From assembly GCA_013112555.1 (NCBI GenBank), contig JABFGK010000002.1:620001-684000 (forward strand): 64,000 bases of DNA, in the 5' to 3' direction. Positions 52,786 to 62,672 of the stretch are shown in pieces. The notes under the pieces are model-generated. The model was not told the DNA's origin. It searched no databases and worked only from the letters and a program-made list of their open reading frames with translations. Positions within the stretch are counted from its first letter, which is position 1. The number at the start of each line of letters is the position of its first letter. The position numbers were made by a program, and so were the translations under genes. The DNA comes from Planctomycetota bacterium (lineage in GTDB: Bacteria; Planctomycetota; Phycisphaerae; Phycisphaerales; UBA5793).

Positions 52786-52847
52786 TGACCATGCTCATTT
52801 TTTCTCTTGACTCCGCCCCGTTATGACGAATAATATGAACATGATCA
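52786..52847 (+). promoter_or_regulatory. TetR-gene promoter with two operator-like palindromes
   Basis: TGACCATGCTCA (52786-52797) and TGAACATGATCA (52836-52847), consensus TGAnCATGnTCA; TTGACT (52807-52812) - 18 bp - TAATAT (52831-52836). Confidence 0.75.
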
Positions 52848-52878
52848 CAATGACGGCGAGCAGGACAGGTGGTTGACC

Positions 52879-53544
52879 ATGCGAGTCACTGCACAAAAAA
52901 AGGCCGAGACACGCGAACGGATCGTCGCCGAGGCACTGCAACTCTTTGAGAAAAAAGGGTTTGCAGACACCACGACCCGCGATATCGCAAGGGCGGCCGG
53001 GATCGCAACCGGCACCATGTTCAACTACTTCGACTCCAAGGAGGCCTTAGCAATGACCGTGTTTGCTGACGTGCTCAAGACGGCAGGTACGGAAGTACAA
53101 CAACGCCTCACCGGCTGCGAATCGATCGCCGAAGCCCTCTTTGCCTTCATCACCACCGGCCTTCGACATCTCGACCCCCATCGTCGATACGTCGGCGAGG
53201 TCTACGAAAACACGATGACCCCCTTTGCAATCCCGGGAGCCTGTGCCGAGGCCGATGCCGTCCGCCAGACCCACCTCGAAACCGTCTGGCAACTGGTCGT
53301 AGCACGTGCCGGGCAATGCACGCGAGCCCTGGACGACTTCGAAATCCTCACCAGCCATCTGTACTGGTCGCTGTACCTTGCCGTCGTGGCCTTCTGGTCA
53401 CGCGATGACTCACCGAACCAGGAGGACACGCTGGCCATGCTCGATCGCACGACCCGGCTGTTCGCCCAGTCGCTGAATGTCGAGGACACGGATTACCCGC
53501 CGAATCAGCAGGACGCCGAACTCAGCACGCCTGAGATGGAATAA
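52879..53544 (+). CDS. TetR/AcrR-family transcriptional regulator
   Basis: 'TRERIVAEALQLFEKKGFADTTTRDIARAAGIATGTMFNYFDSKEAL' HTH. Confidence 0.95.
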   Translation: MRVTAQKKAETRERIVAEALQLFEKKGFADTTTRDIARAAGIATGTMFNYFDSKEALAMTVFADVLKTAGTEVQQRLTGCESIAEALFAFITTGLRHLDPHRRYVGEVYENTMTPFAIPGACAEADAVRQTHLETVWQLVVARAGQCTRALDDFEILTSHLYWSLYLAVVAFWSRDDSPNQEDTLAMLDRTTRLFAQSLNVEDTDYPPNQQDAELSTPEME

Positions 53545-53561
53545 GAGATTGGAGACACGCG

Positions 53562-55076
53562 ATGTCAGCAGCAGCATCATCATCATCGTCATCCTCAAGA
53601 CCATCTGCCGACAAGACTGACAGCCCGTCGATTGCCGAACTGATCGACGCGATGCCGATCGATGAACACGAAACCGCGCCGGACGGCGAGCGAGCCGTCG
53701 GCTACCAGCAGGCACTCCAGGATCTGCTGGCCGACCTGGCACTGCGCCCGATCCCGACGAATCGGCTCGGCCGACTCTGGATCCTCACATCACTCCAGGC
53801 CAAAATCGGGGCTGCCTACTTCGCCTGGTGGTTGCGCAAATGGTACAAGAACGCCGATGCACAGCAGCGCGCCCTGAACGATGCCCATATGAAGGCTGCC
53901 TTCCGCATGCTCGGCAGCATGAGTTATCTGCGCGGGGCGGCAATGAAGTTCGGCCAGATGCTGGCCAACTACCCCGATGTCATGCCGTCCGAGTTCACCG
54001 AAGTGCTCGGCTCACTGCACTTCGAAGCGCCCGCCATGCACTATTCCCTGCTCCGCGAGTTCATCACCCGAGAACTCGGCCGCGACCCGGAAGACGTGTT
54101 CGACGACTTCGAAACCGAAGCATTTGCCGCTGCCTCATTGGGACAGGTGCATCGGGCACGCCTCAAGGAATCCGGCCGGCCGGTTGCCGTCAAGGTGCAA
54201 TATCCAAACATTGCGCGCACCATCGAATCAGACCTCAAGAATCTCAAGGCCGTCTTTGCCCCCATGCGCATGCACCCGGATTGGGACAGCATGATGAACG
54301 GCTACGAGGACATCCGTCGCATGCTCGCGCTCGAGTGTGATTATGAACACGAAGCCGAGAACCTGCGAGTGGCCCGGCTTGCATTTGCCGATCGGAACGA
54401 CATCGTCGTGCCGCGCGTGTATGACGACTACTCAACGCGACGCGTCCTGACGATGGACCTGCTGGATGACGGGCTGCACCTGCGCCAATATCTGGAAACA
54501 AACCCCTCACAAGAGGAACGAGACCGATACGGCGAGTTGATTGCGCACTCAACGCTCCGCCTCAGTTATGGCGAGCGATTGCTCCATGCCGACCCGCACC
54601 CGGCCAACTATGTGTTCCTGAACGACGGGCGCCTCGGTTTGCTCGACTTCGGGTGCTGCGTCCGGTATTCGGAAGATGATCTGAAGTACGTCCTGAAAGC
54701 GGAACAGGCGTTCCGGTCCGGCTCGGAGGAACGAATCATCGAAGCCTGCGCCCATGCCGGCTGCGCCACGCCGAAACAAAGGGCGGACAAGGAACGGATG
54801 CTGATGCTCAAGGCCTGGGGCGACTGGGTCTGGGAAACACAGGAGGAGGACCGCGTCTTTGACTTCAGCGACATTTCCTATATCCGGCGCGGGGCCGAGA
54901 TCTACACCGAACTGCTACGCCGACGGTATGTCCGCTCACGACCGGTCAACACCTGGCTCACCCGTGCCTTCTTCGGCATCCGTGCCATGCTGACCGAACT
55001 CCGCGCACGCGTCAACTACTACCAAATCTGGCGTGAGTATTCCGACCGCTATTACAGTTGGGAACAGGAAGAGTAG
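53562..55076 (+). CDS. ABC1/AarF/UbiB-family atypical kinase
   Basis: 'LRGAAMKFGQMLANYPDVMPSEFTEVLGSLH', 'AAASLGQVHRARLKESGRPVAVKVQYPNI', 'LHADPHPANYVFLNDGRLGLLDFGCC'. Confidence 0.95.
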   Translation: MSAAASSSSSSSRPSADKTDSPSIAELIDAMPIDEHETAPDGERAVGYQQALQDLLADLALRPIPTNRLGRLWILTSLQAKIGAAYFAWWLRKWYKNADAQQRALNDAHMKAAFRMLGSMSYLRGAAMKFGQMLANYPDVMPSEFTEVLGSLHFEAPAMHYSLLREFITRELGRDPEDVFDDFETEAFAAASLGQVHRARLKESGRPVAVKVQYPNIARTIESDLKNLKAVFAPMRMHPDWDSMMNGYEDIRRMLALECDYEHEAENLRVARLAFADRNDIVVPRVYDDYSTRRVLTMDLLDDGLHLRQYLETNPSQEERDRYGELIAHSTLRLSYGERLLHADPHPANYVFLNDGRLGLLDFGCCVRYSEDDLKYVLKAEQAFRSGSEERIIEACAHAGCATPKQRADKERMLMLKAWGDWVWETQEEDRVFDFSDISYIRRGAEIYTELLRRRYVRSRPVNTWLTRAFFGIRAMLTELRARVNYYQIWREYSDRYYSWEQEE

Positions 55077-55098
55077 TTAGCCCCCGGCTCTGCCGGGG

Positions 55099-55290
55099 GA
55101 ATGATGCGCAAGCATCATCATGCCATGCCATGCCATGCCGCGTGCGGCTCCCCTCCCTTCCCTTCCCTCCGTCATCCCGGCGCAGGCCGGGATCCAGGGA
55201 GATGAATGCGGCCCATACGATTCCCCTGCCGGATCTTCCGCTCAAAGCAGCGTTGATCCGGCCTACTTCCTCTCCCCGTCATTCCCGCGC
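55099..55290. repeat. Dispersed ~190 bp intergenic repeat, copy B
   Basis: See copy A at 52604-52772. Confidence 0.9.
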
Positions 55291-55313
55291 ACGCGGGAAT
55301 CCATCTTCCTCCC

Positions 55314-55390
55314 TTCACCGGCCCACCGGCGTACCATCATGTGTTACCCATGTCCCCGAACGGGTGTCACCCATCTGTCCGGTCCAAACA
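55314..55390 (+). mobile_element. Solo right end (77 bp) of the IS481-family element
   Basis: Matches 4296-4372: ttcaccggcccaccggcgtaccatcatgtgttacccatgtccccgaacgggtgtcacccatctgtccggtccaaaca; no left end nearby. Confidence 0.93.
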
Positions 55391-55455
55391 GAGAGGGGCT
55401 GGGGGTGAGGGCCATTCCTCACCCCATCACCCCCCCTGCGTCACAAGGACACAAA

Positions 55456-57009
55456 TCACTTCGCGACCTTCAACTCATCCCACGAAATCGTCCACGTCAC
55501 CGACTCCGTGTTCCCTGCCGCATACGCCGTATTAAGCCACAGCCCGTACACAATGCCGAATCGTCGTTCACCAGACTTCGGATGCGTCACCTCAACCAAC
55601 AGCCACAAACTGCGATCATCCCAATTGTCCTTGCCACCATTCAGATAATCACCGGTGATCGAAGCGGCCTCACCGCTCCCCTGCCCGTCCGGCGAATCAG
55701 CCCGATCCGCAGCCACACCCTGGACCCGCGCGTCCTCCAGGCCAGCCGATCGCGAGGCCCACCATTTCACCGTTGCACCGGCCAGCGCTGATGCCCCACC
55801 CGCATCCGTCACGGCCACCTTCAACTCAGCAGGCACCCACTTCCACATATGCCCGTATTCAATCGTCGTATCCTCACACGACCCGACCCGAGCAATGCCG
55901 GCCTTGCTGTTCATCACGGCTGCTGCCAGCGGCCCGACAATGATGTCATCTCGGTACGGGTAGTTCAGCACCTCAGTCGCCCACGGCTCCGGAACCGGGA
56001 CCGCCTCATCGGTCCAGGCCGACAATGCGCCGGCTGGGATTTCATAAATGTAAATGTCCCCCACACCCCGGAAGTGAATCATCTCGTGCCACAGGGCATG
56101 CTCACCCCAGGTGGACCAGAGGTCAAAGATGTGCTGCGTCGGCTCGGTGGAACCGGGTACCGGTTCGCCCTCTTCGACGAAATAGAAGGTATGACCGATC
56201 GTGTAATGCGGCATCCAGAAGCCACCGAGCCGGCCCCCCTCATTGCAGTTGATGACAAGGTCATACTGCGGGTGGTCCTCGAACAACGGCGGCAGATCCG
56301 GGAGCTGGCCGGTCTCATCCGGATCGTCAGGCTCAGCCGTCTCCTGCTGTTCATAGACCTCAACATGATCAATCCGGAACCGATCGGTCACGGGCACGCG
56401 CTCCAGCCCCAGCACCGCCGGCGCCGTCCCGTTCTCAAACATGTCATGCAGACTCTCAAATGAATCGCGCATCCGTCGGGTAAACGAGCCGAATCGCTTG
56501 TTGCCGGCCTCCCACGTCTTCTTCTCCACCACGAGCGCCACCCGCATCGCATCGGCCGGGTGGATGAGCACACTGTCGGTCGGGACGAGCTGATGGACCG
56601 CAGAGTCGTAATAGGCAGCCTCTATCTTTGAGCCGTATGGAATCTCAGCAGTCGGCAGCGTGTGAGGAACCGACATCGTCTCACCCGGTGACAGGTACCC
56701 GACTTCCTCCATCCCGATCGTTCGCCCCCATTCGATCGCTGCATACACCCGCTTGTCCGACAGGTTCCGCAGGTACACCGTCAACGTTGCCTCCTCAGCC
56801 TCCGGTGCATGCGGCCGATCGCCGACCTCTCGAACCTCTACCTTCGGCGAGATCTCAAGATAATCGATCACCAACCTGTCATATCGATGGTTGCGGGGAT
56901 TGGTGTCGCTCTCGGTGGCTTCCTGCGCATGGGCTGCGACCGACGGAAGCATGCCAACGAAAAAGGCGACCAGAACGGCTGTACGGCTTCGTGTGTGTGG
57001 AGTCATCAT
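55456..57009 (-). CDS. Secreted protein with HExxH motif, possible metallopeptidase
   Basis: Signal peptide 'TRSRTAVLVAFFVGMLPSVAAHAQ'; 'WGEHALWHEMIHFRGVGDIYIYEIP'. Confidence 0.65.
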   Translation of the reverse strand: MMTPHTRSRTAVLVAFFVGMLPSVAAHAQEATESDTNPRNHRYDRLVIDYLEISPKVEVREVGDRPHAPEAEEATLTVYLRNLSDKRVYAAIEWGRTIGMEEVGYLSPGETMSVPHTLPTAEIPYGSKIEAAYYDSAVHQLVPTDSVLIHPADAMRVALVVEKKTWEAGNKRFGSFTRRMRDSFESLHDMFENGTAPAVLGLERVPVTDRFRIDHVEVYEQQETAEPDDPDETGQLPDLPPLFEDHPQYDLVINCNEGGRLGGFWMPHYTIGHTFYFVEEGEPVPGSTEPTQHIFDLWSTWGEHALWHEMIHFRGVGDIYIYEIPAGALSAWTDEAVPVPEPWATEVLNYPYRDDIIVGPLAAAVMNSKAGIARVGSCEDTTIEYGHMWKWVPAELKVAVTDAGGASALAGATVKWWASRSAGLEDARVQGVAADRADSPDGQGSGEAASITGDYLNGGKDNWDDRSLWLLVEVTHPKSGERRFGIVYGLWLNTAYAAGNTESVTWTISWDELKVAK

Positions 57010-57094
57010 GCCCGATGGTATGCAGGCAAGCCGAGAGGGTGTCACTGGGGGAATCCCGGAATGGATACACCCCCCCTCCACTGACCGCCGCGCA

Positions 57095-57529
57095 TCACGC
57101 CCGATCCGCCTCCCCTGCCGAAGCCATGAACTGAAAAGCGATCCCGGCAATCACCCCCGCCAGCACCACGCCCACCAGATCGGCAAACCAGTCAGACCAC
57201 TGCGCATGCCGGTGCACGATCGGCAACGCCTGGGTGATTTCATCAAATCCGGCCCAGACTGCCGCAATCAGACAGCAGACCGCTGTGATGACCAGCGGGT
57301 TCAGCCGCCGTGCCGGCCAGGCAGCAATGGCAAGAAACGTCCAGATCGCATACGCCCCCACATGCGCCTGCTTATCAACCGGGATCGCCCCTTCGGATGA
57401 GACATGAACCTGCGGCAGATGGGTCGCCACATACAACAGCACGGCATACGAAACAAACGCCGTTCGCCACCAGATCGGGCGGATCGAACGCAGACGCTGG
57501 ATTACGGGCGGCCGACGCTGCTCGGTCAT
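57095..57529 (-). CDS. VanZ-like membrane protein
   Basis: 144 aa; 'LLYVATHLPQV...VDKQAHVGAYAIWTFLAIAAW...WAGFDEITQALPIVHRHAQWSDWFADLVGVVLAGVI'. Confidence 0.8.
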   Translation of the reverse strand: MTEQRRPPVIQRLRSIRPIWWRTAFVSYAVLLYVATHLPQVHVSSEGAIPVDKQAHVGAYAIWTFLAIAAWPARRLNPLVITAVCCLIAAVWAGFDEITQALPIVHRHAQWSDWFADLVGVVLAGVIAGIAFQFMASAGEADRA

Positions 57530-58557
57530 GAGTGGTCAGCCTCACTCGTCGCAGCCACATCCTGCTCGACCGTCACCGCCGGCTCCACCCCGTCATCCGG
57601 GGGGGCCATGTGCCGCACCACGACCTCCGGCTCCGACTCCTCTTCGGCTGACGGCTCATCGGGCTGCGTCACCAGCGGCTGCTCGGTCGCCGGCATGCCG
57701 TTGCGGGCCGAGACGAACTTGTCCCACTGCCGCATCAACGTCTGTGCCAGATCCGTGTAGTCCTGGGCACCGGGGCAACTCGCGTCATATTCAAGGATCG
57801 ACTGACCGAAACTCGGGGCCTCAGCCAGTTTGATATTCCGTCGGATCGGCGGCTTGAACACACGACAGTTCCGCCACGGGACCTCTTTTTCACGCTCGCC
57901 GGCAAAAAACGTCTCCAGGTTTTCGACCACCTCGGCGGCCAGGCGGGTCTGCCCCTCAAACATGCACAGCACCACGCCCGTCACCTGCAGTTTCGGATTC
58001 ACCTGCTCAAAAACCATCCCCACCGTCTTGAGAAGCCGGGCCACCCCCTGCAATGCCAGGAAATGGGCCTGCATCGGCACGATCACCTCACGCGCTGCTG
58101 CCAACGCGTTCACCGTCAGCAGCCCGAGGCTGGGCGGGCAATCCAACAGCAGGAAATCGAAGCACTGAGCGATCTCTGAATGACGCAGTGCATCAGCAAG
58201 ACGCCGGGTACGCCCCGGCTGGTCCGCCAACTCCACTTCGACCGCTGCCAGATCCACCTCCGACGGCATCACCATCAGGTTCGGCGCTGCCTCAATCCAC
58301 GTCGAGTCGGCCACGGTCGCAAACCCGTCCGATGACGGCTGCTCTGTCAGCACGTCATAGACCGATTGCTCCGGGGCGTTATTGCCGTCCGGCTCAATCC
58401 CCAGGTGCAGCGTCAGATGGGCCTGTGGGTCAAGATCAATCACCCCGACCGATCGACCCGCCGCTGCCATCGCTGCTGCCACGTTGGCGACCGTCGTCGT
58501 CTTGCCGACGCCCCCCTTCTGGTTTAGAAACGCAATCGTCCGCGTCATGTTGGGCAT
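57526..58557 (-). CDS. ParA-family ATPase (orphan, no ParB adjacent)
   Basis: 'TIAFLNQKGGVGKTTTVANVAAAMA', 'VIDLDPQAHLTLHLG', 'FLLLDCPPSLGLLTVNALAAA'. Confidence 0.95.
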   Translation of the reverse strand: MPNMTRTIAFLNQKGGVGKTTTVANVAAAMAAAGRSVGVIDLDPQAHLTLHLGIEPDGNNAPEQSVYDVLTEQPSSDGFATVADSTWIEAAPNLMVMPSEVDLAAVEVELADQPGRTRRLADALRHSEIAQCFDFLLLDCPPSLGLLTVNALAAAREVIVPMQAHFLALQGVARLLKTVGMVFEQVNPKLQVTGVVLCMFEGQTRLAAEVVENLETFFAGEREKEVPWRNCRVFKPPIRRNIKLAEAPSFGQSILEYDASCPGAQDYTDLAQTLMRQWDKFVSARNGMPATEQPLVTQPDEPSAEEESEPEVVVRHMAPPDDGVEPAVTVEQDVAATSEADHS

Positions 58558-58689
58558 GTGAGAATCCTGCTCTTTCTCGGTATCCTGAGCCTTCTCCACT
58601 CACATGATACACGCGATCTTGTGGTCGGTTGCGCCTGGGAACATCTTGTTGCGGCCCCAGGCCGCAGTCGCGTCTACGCTTGCCTAGCC

Positions 58690-59463
58690 ATGTCCACTCG
58701 ACTCTCCGATCAGGCCGTCTGTATCCGACACTGGGACTTCTCCGAGACCAGTCAGACCGTGTCCCTATTCCTGCGCGATCATGGCCTGGTCCGAGGACTC
58801 GCCAAAGGATCAAAGCAGGCCAAGGGACGATTCTCCGGCGGCATCGGGCTCCTGTCACGTGGTCACGTCCAGGCCATCGTCAAATCCGGCCGCGATCTGG
58901 CCACCATCACCGAATGGGACCTGCTCGAACTCTACCCGGCCCTCTCCCGCAACCTCGCCTCCCATTACGCCGGCCTCTACTTCGCCGATCTAATCCAACA
59001 CCTCTTCAGCGAGGCCGACCCACATCCCGACATGTTCGACTGTCTCACGAAGTCACTCGCGGCCCTCCCCGATTCCGGAAGCGTTGAGAACCGCCTGCTT
59101 GCATTTCAATGGACGGCACTCGTCGAGGCCGGATTCAGGCCCGTCCTGGACCACGATGCTCAAACCGGTGAGACGTTTCCCGATGATGCCAAATCGCTCG
59201 GCTTCAGTGCCGGCGCCGGCGGGACCGTCGTCGATGATGGGCGCGGCGATCGCTGGCGCGTTCGGACCGAAACCATCGTACTGCTCCGCCGTGTTGCAGA
59301 CGGATCACATGACGAGGCAGCACACCCATCCGATCAAGCCGTCGGCCGCGCCAACCTGCTGCTCGCTGCATACCTCCGAGCCATCATGGACCGAGAGCCG
59401 GCCACCATGCGCGCCGTCTTCGGAAAAAAACTTCCCGCCACCACCACCGCTCGACGCAACTAG
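58690..59463 (+). CDS. recO: DNA repair protein RecO
   Basis: 'DQAVCIRHWDFSETSQTVSLFLRDHGLVRGLAKGSKQAKGRFSGGIGLLSRGHVQAI', 'ELYPALSRNLASHYAGLYFADLIQHL'. Confidence 0.9.
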   Translation: MSTRLSDQAVCIRHWDFSETSQTVSLFLRDHGLVRGLAKGSKQAKGRFSGGIGLLSRGHVQAIVKSGRDLATITEWDLLELYPALSRNLASHYAGLYFADLIQHLFSEADPHPDMFDCLTKSLAALPDSGSVENRLLAFQWTALVEAGFRPVLDHDAQTGETFPDDAKSLGFSAGAGGTVVDDGRGDRWRVRTETIVLLRRVADGSHDEAAHPSDQAVGRANLLLAAYLRAIMDREPATMRAVFGKKLPATTTARRN

Positions 59464-59530
59464 GCTTTCCCCCTTCCGTCATCCCGGCGCAGGCCGGGAT
59501 CCATCTTGCCACCCTCTCCCCGCGGGAGAG

Positions 59531-60979
59531 TGTATAGACCGGAGACATAGGTAACAGGTGTTCGGAGACATGGGTGACACTTTTCGTATGCTGGTTTCTT
59601 CACCGATTGAGGAGACCAGGCATGCCGTGGAAGGAAGTGTCAACCGTGTCGGAGCGACAGGAGTTTGTACACCTGGCCAGCGTCGAGGGGGCCAACATCG
59701 CCCGTCTCAGTCGCGGGTTCGGAATCAGCCGCAAGACGGCCTACAAGTGGCTCGATCGGTATCGTCGGGGAGGGGATGAGGCGTTGATTGACCGGTCGCG
59801 TCGGCCGACCCGATCACCGGCTCAGACGCCAGTGTCAGTGGAGTCGGCGGTGCTGGCCATCCGGAGTCGCCACCCGGTCTGGGGTGGCCGCAAGATTCGT
59901 CACCGTTTGCTGGCGTTGGGCCATCATGAGTCGGTTCCGGCCGCCAGCACCATCACCGGGATTCTGCGTCGCCATGGGCTGATTGATCCAGCCGAAGCGA
60001 GCAAACACACGCCGTGTCGTCGCTTCGAACATGGGCAACCCAACGATCTGTGGCAGATGGATTTCAAAGGGCATGTCGCGATGAGCGATGCTCTCGAGGA
60101 TCGTCGCCGAGTGTATCCGCTGACGGTGCTGGATGATCACTCGCGGTATGTCGTCGGGCTGCGCGCCTGTGGGCATGAGCGTGAAGCGACGGTTCGTTCG
60201 GAGTTGACGGGCATCTTCCAGCACTACGGGCTGCCGCGTCGAATGCTGATGGATAACGGCTCGGTCTGGCGTTCCGACACGCCGCATCGGCACACGAAGT
60301 TGACTGCGTGGTTGTTGCGTCTGGGTGTTCGCGTCACACATAGCCGCCCGGTGCACCCGCAGACGCTGGGCAAGGATGAACGGTTTCATCGGACGCTGAA
60401 AGCTGAGGCGATGACGGGTCGAACCTTCCCGGGCCTGGCCCACTGGCAGCGTCACTTCGATCGCTGGCGGACGGTGTACAACTGTGAGCGGCCGCACGAG
60501 GCATTGGACATGCATCCGCCGGTGAGCCGGTATCGTGGCAGTGACCGTGAGATGCCATCCCGGTTGCCGGCCATCGAGTATTCGCCGAGTGATGTGGTTC
60601 GCAAGGTGGGCCAGGGAGGCTGGATCACGTACGGTGGGATCGAGTACAAGATTGGGAAGGCCTTCGTCGGCGAGTATGTGGCGCTGCGTGCGACGGTCCG
60701 CGACGGGTGGTTCGAAGTGTACTTCTGCCACGAGCGGCTCGGCCGGCTCAACATTCGGAGTCTGACGCGTCGATCGGGCCGGCGTGGCGGGATGGAACGG
60801 GTGGAGCCATGTCCGGCGGGCCCGGGGTTGGGACGCGCGTGAGGTGAATGGCGGCTGCGTTGGCGTCACTCGCTCCGCTCGTGACGCTCCCTCCGCCCGC
60901 CATTCACCGGCCCACCGGCGTACCATCATGTGTTACCCATGTCCCCGAACGGGTGTCACCCATCTGTCCGGTCCAAACA
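59531..60979 (+). mobile_element. IS481-family insertion sequence, copy 2 (1449 bp)
   Basis: Same ends as copy 1; flanking 5-bp duplication GAGAG; one protein-level change (M to T at T4087C equivalent, 60694). Confidence 0.95.
59574..60842 (+). CDS. IS481-type transposase, copy 2 (likely internal ATG start)
   Basis: Same as copy 1 apart from one residue. Confidence 0.93.
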   Translation: MTLFVCWFLHRLRRPGMPWKEVSTVSERQEFVHLASVEGANIARLSRGFGISRKTAYKWLDRYRRGGDEALIDRSRRPTRSPAQTPVSVESAVLAIRSRHPVWGGRKIRHRLLALGHHESVPAASTITGILRRHGLIDPAEASKHTPCRRFEHGQPNDLWQMDFKGHVAMSDALEDRRRVYPLTVLDDHSRYVVGLRACGHEREATVRSELTGIFQHYGLPRRMLMDNGSVWRSDTPHRHTKLTAWLLRLGVRVTHSRPVHPQTLGKDERFHRTLKAEAMTGRTFPGLAHWQRHFDRWRTVYNCERPHEALDMHPPVSRYRGSDREMPSRLPAIEYSPSDVVRKVGQGGWITYGGIEYKIGKAFVGEYVALRATVRDGWFEVYFCHERLGRLNIRSLTRRSGRRGGMERVEPCPAGPGLGRA

Positions 60980-61150
60980 GAGAGGGGCTGGGGGTGAGGG
61001 CCTTTCCCCCCTTCCACCCACCGCCACCACCGGTGGCGGCTTTACTCCTCCCCCCTCCGGCACGCGCCGATAGACAAACCCTGCCGAACCTAACGATCAA
61101 ACTCATATCATGAGCGTTGGAACGAGCCGCGGACTCTTACCATACTTGGC

Positions 61151-61185
61151 AAAAAAACAGACAAACCTGCTGGAATGCAGGTTTG
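61151..61185 (-). terminator. Rho-independent terminator for the minus-strand 61.2-62.7 kb gene
   Basis: Minus strand caaacctgc-attcca-gcaggtttg followed by TCTGTTTTTTT. Confidence 0.85.
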
Positions 61186-61252
61186 CCCGTGTGGTGAGTC
61201 TGAAAATTGGTACAGGTGCCGTAGCACTCACATTAAGTCAGAATGAGATGCC

Positions 61253-62672
61253 TCACACATCGCTGCCGCGATCGCGCTGCCCTCGCCCACCGCCTCGCTG
61301 CTGGCCGCCCTGTTGCATCTGCTGCCAGCGCTGCCGACCGGAGTCAGCCTCCGGCTTCGGCGCTTCGGCCTGCTGATCGGGCGTGAGGATTCGGAAGACC
61401 TCCTCGGCGGTGGCATTACTCAACTCGCGCTTCTCCTCACGCAGTACGCGAACCGGATCGTCCTCATCAGGACCGCCGCCCCACATGCCGCGCATGGCCC
61501 CCGGGTCAGGGCGGCTCGCCCGTGTCCTGCACCCGCTGCCACATCTCACGCATCTGCTTCATCCGTTCAAGTCGCTGCTCGACCCGCTGCTTCTCCATCT
61601 TCTTCTCGGCAGCCACCAATCGTCGATTCAGATCGTCGACCCGAGTCGTGTAATCCTGATTGAGCATGTCAATCAACTCGACCTGCTCGGTGGTCAGCGT
61701 TTCCAGCCGCTGCACCCGCTCGATGTACCGATCCGCCTGCGTGCCGCGGAACACACTCGGGTACGACTGCCGGGTGAACTCATCCTTCAGTGTCGCAGCC
61801 GTCTCCGGGTCAAGTTGCCCGGCCACCACGTCCACGTAGCGCTGATTCGTGTCCCGAACTGCATTGTGCAGTTCCTGGCTCTTGCGCATCCGCTCCTCGG
61901 CCTCTTGCTGCTCATCGGCGCTCTGCTGGGTCCCGAACCCGCGTGACATCATCCCGATCATCCGATTCGCATCCTGATCCGACATCTCGTTTCGGGCCAC
62001 CAGGGCACGGTCGAGTTCGGTCGCATACTGATCGAGCATCGGCTCAATCCGGGCATTGGTCTGGTCATCGAGTTCGAGACCCTCAACCAACTCAATCACG
62101 TCAACACTCTCGCCCGGGACCGAGGCCCCCTGGTTCAGGGTCTGACGGCGGCGCTGATCCCGCTGATACCGAGGCCAGCGATTCAACTGATCCTCCGACA
62201 GAATACTCTGGAAGTCGCCGATGAAACTGTCTTCGAGTTCCTTCCGGTCAGCAGCCCATTCCTCAGCCATCTGGCCGAATCGCTCAGCCATGCCCTGCCA
62301 GTCGCCGTCCGGGCCCATTTCGTCGCGCATCTCAGCCATCCGCTGCTGGCCGGCCTCCATCGCATCGCTAAACGCACTCCGATACCCCTCGTACATCGCA
62401 TCAAGCAATGCCTGCTGGTCCCCGTCGAGTGCAAGGTCATCCTTGAGAATCTCCAACTCGCGGGTATCGAACGTCGGCTGCAGCATTCGCTGGAAGCCGC
62501 CACGTCCCATGCCGGGCATCCCGCGGCCACCACCCATCCCGCGCTGGCCAAAGCCGCCACCACCACCACGTCCCCCCTGAGCCAAAGCCCCGGGCGTCGC
62601 AGTGAGGCCGATCACCAAGCCGACCGTAACCACAATCATCCACCGATAAGCGACCTTCGTTCTGCCACGCAT
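61253..62672 (-). CDS. Secreted Gly/Met-rich helical protein, apparently continued in a second frame after 61506
   Basis: ATG 62672 gives signal peptide 'MRGRTKVAYRWMIVVTVGLVIGLTATPGALAQ'; frame 1 stops at 61506; frame with 'GMWGGGPDEDDPVRVLREEKRELSNATAEEVFRILTPDQQAEAPKPE' follows to 61253. Confidence 0.65.
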
